This document shows positions 60,330-64,000 of a stretch of DNA of 64,000 bases, piece by piece. The notes under the pieces were generated by a model, which saw only the letters and a list, made by a program, of their open reading frames with translations, was not told where the DNA came from and did no database searches. Position 1 is the stretch's first letter. Each line of letters starts with the position of its first letter. The position numbers were made by a program, and so were the translations under genes. Origin of the DNA: an uncultured Burkholderiales bacterium (GTDB lineage: Bacteria; Pseudomonadota; Gammaproteobacteria; Burkholderiales; Burkholderiaceae_C); assembly GCA_943908475.1 (NCBI GenBank), contig CALTTG010000004.1:68084-132083 (forward strand). Direction: 5' to 3'.

Positions 60330-61187
60330 ATGCCCCGCCTGAACAACCTCAAGGCCCCCGCCAAACTCAACTTGTTCCTGCATGTGACCGGTCGGCGCGA
60401 AGACGGCTACCACCTGCTTGAATCGGTGTTTGTGCCCATCGACTGGTGCGACACCCTGCACATCGAAACCCGCGACGATGGCGAGATTCACCGCCATGAC
60501 CTGGGCGTCGCCCTGCCAGTTGACGACCTCTGCCTGAAAGCCGCCCGGTTGCTGAAACACCAAAGCGGCAGCCGCTTGGGCGCCGACATCCACATCGACA
60601 AACACATTCCCTGGGGCGCCGGCATGGGGGGTGGAAGCTCAGATGCCGCCACCGTGCTCAAAGCGCTCAATGTGCTGTGGGACCTGAACTGGCCGGAAGA
60701 CCAACTGGCGCAACTGGCGTTGACCTTGGGGGCCGATGTGCCGTTCTTCATCCGAGGCAAACCGGCCTGGGTGGAAGGCATCGGCGAGCGCATCACCCCC
60801 ATCGACCTGCCACAGGACTTGTTCGAGACGCCAGTGGCGGTGCTCAAACCCCCTGTTGCCATTCCGACACCCGCGATCTTTGGCAGCCCCATTTTGAAAC
60901 GCGACACAAAACATGCTATAGTTGCGTTCTTTCTTGCAGCGCCCAAGCGCTTCGGTCAAAACGATCTGCAAGAGCCGGCAACGGCTTTCAGCAGCGAGGT
61001 GAAAGAAGCACTTGAGATCATGCAAGGCCGCTTTGGCAACAGCCGAATGACAGGCTCTGGCAGCGCGGTGTTTTCGTGGGTTGAACCCGAATTCACCACA
61101 GCCAACCAGACCTTCAGCGCCGCCAGCGTGGGCCTTTGTGATCGCACATGGGCTGGCCGACTCTGTCACCTGCTGCCAAGTTGTTGA
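60330..61187 (+). CDS. ispE: 4-Diphosphocytidyl-2-C-methyl-D-erythritol kinase
   Basis: Fourth MEP-pathway enzyme, phosphorylating CDP-ME; GHMP kinase. The 285-residue protein has PAKLNLFLHVTGRREDGYH near the N-terminus (catalytic Lys12), ATP motif GAGMGGGSSDAATVLK (96-111), GADVPFF with catalytic Asp, and the C-terminal SRMTGSGSAVF motif. A good -35/-10 promoter lies inside its 3' part (60894-60922) and reads toward tRNA-Gln and prs. Confidence 0.96.
   Translation: MPRLNNLKAPAKLNLFLHVTGRREDGYHLLESVFVPIDWCDTLHIETRDDGEIHRHDLGVALPVDDLCLKAARLLKHQSGSRLGADIHIDKHIPWGAGMGGGSSDAATVLKALNVLWDLNWPEDQLAQLALTLGADVPFFIRGKPAWVEGIGERITPIDLPQDLFETPVAVLKPPVAIPTPAIFGSPILKRDTKHAIVAFFLAAPKRFGQNDLQEPATAFSSEVKEALEIMQGRFGNSRMTGSGSAVFSWVEPEFTTANQTFSAASVGLCDRTWAGRLCHLLPSC
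60894..60922 (+). promoter_or_regulatory. Intragenic promoter in ispE
   Basis: TTGAAA (60894-60899), 17-base spacer, TATAGT (60917-60922), a near-consensus sigma-70 promoter within ispE codons. It would produce transcripts covering tRNA-Gln and prs. Confidence 0.5.
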
Positions 61188-61207
61188 AACAAAAAAGTTT
61201 CGAAAAC

Positions 61208-61238
61208 TTGACGCAAACAGCGAAAACCAGCATATAAT
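61208..61238 (+). promoter_or_regulatory. tRNA-Gln promoter
   Basis: -35 TTGACG (61208-61213) and -10 TATAAT (61233-61238), spacer 19, slightly long, in an AT-rich patch between ispE and the tRNA. A tandem TTACCGG repeat (61255-61268) follows in the leader. Confidence 0.6.
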
Positions 61239-61299
61239 GTGAGGCTTACGCAGATTACCGGTTACCGGCTCTGATCTGGCAACAGATTGAAGCCTGTGT

Positions 61300-61376
61300 A
61301 GGGGAGTCGCCAAGTTGGTTAAGGCATCGGATTTTGATTCCGACATTCGAGGGTTCGAATCCTTCCTCCCCTGCCA
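61300..61376 (+). tRNA. tRNA-Gln (anticodon UUG)
   Basis: Full cloverleaf with encoded CCA: acceptor stem AGGGGAG (61300-61306) pairs with CTCCCCT, discriminator G, CCA at 61374-61376. Anticodon stem TCGGA/TCCGA closes loop TTTTGAT with anticodon TTG at 61334-61336; the T-loop GGTTCGAATCC is standard. The first pair is A-U (reversed from E. coli U-A). Decodes CAA. Lies between ispE and prs, a position conserved in Burkholderiales. Confidence 0.95.
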
Positions 61377-61428
61377 ACACTGCACACCGGTCTGCTGCTG
61401 ATTCAGTTCCAAATCAAAACACCCGCTG

Positions 61429-61479
61429 TGCCGCCCTTTGATCCAAGCGATCATTCCCTGGGCGGCATTGGTTTTTTTT
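61429..61479 (+). terminator. Terminator hairpin before prs
   Basis: TGCCGCCC (61429-61436) pairs with GGGCGGCA (61460-61467), with a 23-base loop carrying an inner TGATC/GATCA hairpin, followed by eight T residues (61472-61479). The prs ATG is only 10 bases after the T tract, so it is either the tRNA-Gln terminator or an attenuator of prs. Confidence 0.8.
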
Positions 61480-61489
61480 GAGTTTGCCC

Positions 61490-62452
61490 ATGCTCTCTGA
61501 CACCGTCGTGTTCACCGGCAACGCCAATCCGGCGCTGGCCCAAGAAATTGTTTCTCACCTCGGCCTCGAACTGGGCAAGGCTTCTGCGGGTCGTTTCTCT
61601 GACGGTGAAACCACCGTCGAGATCCAGCAGAACGTTCGCGGTCGTGAGGTCTTCGTCGTGCAGTCCACCTGCGCCCCGACGAACGACAACCTGATGGAAC
61701 TGATGGTCATGGTCGACGCCCTCAAGCGTGCCTCGGCCCAGCGCATCACCGCCGTGATCCCCTACTTCGGCTACGCCCGTCAAGACCGCCGTCCCCGCTC
61801 GACCCGTGTGCCCATTTCGGCGCGCGTGGTGGCCAACATGCTCGAAGCCGTCGGCGTCAACCGCGTGCTGACGATGGACCTGCACGCCGACCAGATCCAA
61901 GGTTTTTTCAACATCCCCGTCGACAACATCTACGCATCGCCGGTGCTGCTGTCCGATCTGCAGTCCAAGAACTACGAAGACCTCGTGGTGGTCTCGCCTG
62001 ACGTGGGTGGCGTGGTGCGCGCCCGCGCGCTGGCCAAGCAACTGGGTTGCGACCTGGCCATCATCGACAAGCGCCGCCCCAAAGCCAATGTGTCGGAAGT
62101 GATGCACGTCATCGGTGAGATCGACGGTCGCAACTGCGTGATCATGGACGACATGATCGACACCGCCGGCACCCTGGTGAAGGCCGCAGAGGTGCTGAAG
62201 GAACGCGGCGCCAAGAGCGTCTACGCCTATTGCACCCATGCCGTGTTCTCCGGCCCGGCCATCGAGCGCATCAAAGCTTCGCACCTCGACGAAGTCGTGA
62301 TCACCAACACCATTCCGCTGAACGACTCGGCCAAGGGCACGCCCAAGATTCGCCAGCTGTCGACGGCCTTCCTGTTTGCCGAAACCATCCGCCGGATCAC
62401 CGACGGGGACTCGGTCACCTCGCTTTTCTCGGAACAGAACAACAACTTCTGA
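61490..62452 (+). CDS. prs: Ribose-phosphate pyrophosphokinase
   Basis: Makes PRPP from ribose 5-phosphate and ATP for purine, pyrimidine, NAD, His and Trp synthesis. The 320-residue protein has VIPYFGYARQDR, MDLHADQIQGFF and the PRPP-binding CVIMDDMIDTAGT. The ATG at 61490 is the family start. The preceding 60 bases are occupied by a terminator-like hairpin, so how transcription reaches it is a question. rplY follows 78 bases later. Confidence 0.97.
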   Translation: MLSDTVVFTGNANPALAQEIVSHLGLELGKASAGRFSDGETTVEIQQNVRGREVFVVQSTCAPTNDNLMELMVMVDALKRASAQRITAVIPYFGYARQDRRPRSTRVPISARVVANMLEAVGVNRVLTMDLHADQIQGFFNIPVDNIYASPVLLSDLQSKNYEDLVVVSPDVGGVVRARALAKQLGCDLAIIDKRRPKANVSEVMHVIGEIDGRNCVIMDDMIDTAGTLVKAAEVLKERGAKSVYAYCTHAVFSGPAIERIKASHLDEVVITNTIPLNDSAKGTPKIRQLSTAFLFAETIRRITDGDSVTSLFSEQNNNF

Positions 62453-62465
62453 TCCGATTTCCCGA

Positions 62466-62486
62466 CCCGGTACAATGCCGGGTTTT
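62466..62486 (+). terminator. Hairpin between prs and rplY
   Basis: CCCGG (62466-62470) and CCGGG (62478-62482) flank a 7-base loop and are followed by TTTTG, a weak terminator. The loop spells TACAAT (62471-62476), a -10 box, so this may also be the rplY promoter; the -35 candidate TTCTGA is poor. Confidence 0.45.
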
Positions 62487-62530
62487 GCTTTGGCGCCTGG
62501 TCGCGGGCGCCTCACCTTTTGGAGTCATCC

Positions 62531-63148
62531 ATGAAATTCACCGCGTTTGAACGCAGCCTGCAGGGGACCGGAGCGAGCCGCCGCCTGCGCATCGCCGGCA
62601 AGGTGCCCGGTATTGTTTACGGTGCCGGCGAGCCCAAGATGGTCGAGCTCGACCACAACGCTCTGTACCATGCCATGCGCAAGGAAGCGTTCCACTCGTC
62701 CATCCTGGACATGGAACTGAACGGCGAAACCACCAAGGTTCTGCTGCGCGACTACCAAGTTCACCCCTACAAGCAACAAGTGCTGCACGTGGACTTCCAG
62801 CGCATCGACGCCACCACCAAGATCCACAAGAAGGTGCCTCTGCACTTCGTGAACGAAGCCGAAGCACCCGCCGTCAAGCTGGACAAGTGCATCATCAACC
62901 ACGTCGTTTCCGAACTGGAAATCGAGTGCTTGGCTGAGAAGCTGCCCGAGTTCCTGACCGTGGACCTGAGCGCCGTCGTGAAGGGTCAGACCCTGCACGT
63001 GGACGACCTGGTGCTGGACAGCCACATCAAGGTGCTGACCCACGGCCGCAAGAACCCGGTCATCGCCACCGTGGTCGAGCCCGTGGAAGAAGTCATCGTG
63101 GCCGCTCCGACGGCTGCAGAACCTGCCAAGGGCAAGAAGAAGAAGTAA
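62531..63148 (+). CDS. rplY: 50S ribosomal protein L25 (CTC/TL5 type)
   Basis: 5S rRNA-binding protein. The 205-residue form has the L25 domain (FERSLQGTGASRRLRIAGKVPGIVYGAG) plus the C-terminal TL5/CTC extension (about 100-205), ending in a Lys-rich tail GKKKK. GGAG 8 bases before the ATG. It is followed by pth, a common pairing. Confidence 0.96.
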   Translation: MKFTAFERSLQGTGASRRLRIAGKVPGIVYGAGEPKMVELDHNALYHAMRKEAFHSSILDMELNGETTKVLLRDYQVHPYKQQVLHVDFQRIDATTKIHKKVPLHFVNEAEAPAVKLDKCIINHVVSELEIECLAEKLPEFLTVDLSAVVKGQTLHVDDLVLDSHIKVLTHGRKNPVIATVVEPVEEVIVAAPTAAEPAKGKKKK

Positions 63149-63183
63149 TCTTCTTCTCAGTCTGGGCCCTCGGGCCCTGCGTC

Positions 63184-63212
63184 AAGCCCCGCTCAAGCGG
63201 GGCTTTTCTTTT
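63184..63212 (+). terminator. Terminator of rplY
   Basis: AAGCCCCGC (63184-63192) pairs with GCGGGGCTT (63197-63205) around a TCAA loop, followed by a T-rich tail (TTTTCTTTT). Strong intrinsic terminator, so pth needs its own promoter or read-through. Confidence 0.9.
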
Positions 63213-63241
63213 GGTGAATCCACTCCCAAGATCACACCATC

Positions 63242-63871
63242 ATGATCCGACTGTTTGTGGGCCTGGGCAATCCGGGCAACGAGTACCAAGACACCCGCCA
63301 CAACGCGGGCTTCTGGTACATCGACCAGCTCGCCCGCCGTTTGGGGGCGAACCTGGTCATGGACCGCGCCTACCATGGCTTGGTGGCCCGAGCCAATCTG
63401 CCTGGCGGCCCGGTGTGGCTGCTGCAGCCTCAGACCTACATGAACCTGTCGGGCAAATCGGTGGCACCCTTGGCCCGCTTTTTCAAGATCGCCCCTGAAG
63501 AGATCCTCGTGGCCCACGACGAACTCGACGTGCTTCCGGGCCTGGTCAAAATCAAGCAAGGTGGCGGACATGCCGGCCACAACGGGCTGCGCGACATCCA
63601 TGCGCAACTGGGCTCACCCAGTTACTGGCGCTTGCGCCTGGGCATCGGACACCCTGGGGTCAAATCAGAGGTGGCCGCTTATGTGCTGCGCAAGCCCCCC
63701 TTGAGCGAGCGCGAACTGATCGACAAATGCATCGACAAGGCGCTGGACGCCACCGAAGCGCTCCTCAAGGGCGACATGGCGAAAGCCACGTCCACCATCC
63801 ATGCCGGAGAGCAACGCGCCAAACCGCCGCGCCCGCCTCAACCGCCTGCGGGAGACGGCCCGCCCGCCTGA
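63242..63871 (+). CDS. pth: Peptidyl-tRNA hydrolase
   Basis: Releases peptides from prematurely dropped peptidyl-tRNA. The 209-residue protein has FVGLGNPGNEYQDTRHNAGF with catalytic His20, the TYMNLSGKSV motif, HDELDVLPG with the catalytic-base-positioning Asp, and GGGHAGHNGLRDI. A Pro-rich C-terminal tail is added. Normal start ATG 63242. Confidence 0.97.
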   Translation: MIRLFVGLGNPGNEYQDTRHNAGFWYIDQLARRLGANLVMDRAYHGLVARANLPGGPVWLLQPQTYMNLSGKSVAPLARFFKIAPEEILVAHDELDVLPGLVKIKQGGGHAGHNGLRDIHAQLGSPSYWRLRLGIGHPGVKSEVAAYVLRKPPLSERELIDKCIDKALDATEALLKGDMAKATSTIHAGEQRAKPPRPPQPPAGDGPPA

Positions 63872-63963
63872 TTTCGCCGACTCATCGGGTGGGGTGACCC
63901 AACTGGCCCAAGAGCCGGTGGCACCCCAAGCCCCGTCATTCGAACAACACACAGGGAGAAAGT

Positions 63964-64000
63964 GATGACGTTCAAGAAAATCGCGCTCAGCGCCGGCTTT
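63964..64000 (+). CDS. Start of an exported protein (truncated)
   Basis: An ATG at 63964 with GGGAGAAAG 2-10 bases upstream opens a frame MTFKKIALSAGF that runs off the window end; Lys-Lys followed by hydrophobic residues looks like the start of a signal peptide. Too short to identify. The 92 bases between pth and it hold no other feature that I recognise. Confidence 0.5.

Noticed and set aside
1..64000. CRISPR arrays, rRNA operons, prophage, insertion sequences, replication origin
   Set aside because: No regularly spaced repeats, rRNA sequence, transposase or phage genes, or DnaA-box cluster were seen.

Overview
The window is chromosomal DNA of a GC-rich beta-proteobacterium, most likely order Burkholderiales (Comamonadaceae or a close relative). 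This rests on protein resemblance (beta-proteobacterial phasin, DMHA-type MutL, RluB/F-type pseudouridine synthase with a long Arg-rich N-terminus, Bcr/CflA, YpfJ) and on gene order such as lolB-ispE-tRNA-Gln-prs-rplY-pth and ompR-envZ next to ispF. Coding density is very high: no gene-free stretch exceeds about 300 bases. I see no rRNA, CRISPR array, insertion sequence, integrase or phage gene. The only RNA gene recognised is one tRNA-Gln(UUG).

Layout. 1-6.7 kb: isocitrate lyase (glyoxylate shunt), an omega-amino acid:pyruvate aminotransferase, inorganic pyrophosphatase, a PHA-granule phasin, the N-end-rule transferases aat-bpt and a SIMPL-domain periplasmic protein. 6.9-9.0 kb: the OmpR/EnvZ two-component system. 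9.0-14.3 kb: ispF and ispD, two steps of the MEP isoprenoid pathway, on the same strand but separated by about 4 kb holding a condensation-fold acyltransferase, an ammonium transporter and a Phd-zeta toxin-antitoxin pair. 14.4-23.7 kb: mfd, an FAD dehydrogenase, a small HPF-like protein with a TerB-like protein, serB, an alpha-oxoamine synthase and rraA. 23.9-28.5 kb: a four-gene envelope cluster (YbhN-type membrane protein, GT2, ArnT-like GT39, PAP2 phosphatase). 28.5-32.6 kb: the NAD genes nadA-nadC and nadB facing each other around a ComFB-like gene.

32.7-46 kb: YpfJ metallopeptidase, a quinone oxidoreductase, a secreted lipase, queG, tsaE-amiC, dedA, mutL, a pseudouridine synthase, an MFS exporter and miaA. 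45.6-47.9 kb: a divergent marR/ABC-exporter pair with paired operators. 48-52.9 kb: an OmpA-like lipoprotein, thyA-folA, and a solute-binding lipoprotein translationally coupled to a sensor kinase. 53-57.8 kb: xth and a mutM-dynamin-mutY run. 57.9-64 kb: a secreted TPR protein, lolB, ispE, tRNA-Gln, prs, rplY, pth and the start of an exported protein cut by the window end.

Most of the window is housekeeping. The points most worth a second look are the Phd-zeta pair with its operator-bearing promoter, the binding-protein/sensor-kinase operon, the terminator hairpin just before the prs start codon, the marR operators, the mutM-dynamin-mutY arrangement, the alpha-oxoamine synthase behind rraA, and a recurrent -10-like box placed 6-7 bases before start codons that suggests leaderless transcription. 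Functions are assigned by motif and family recognition only; no database search was run.
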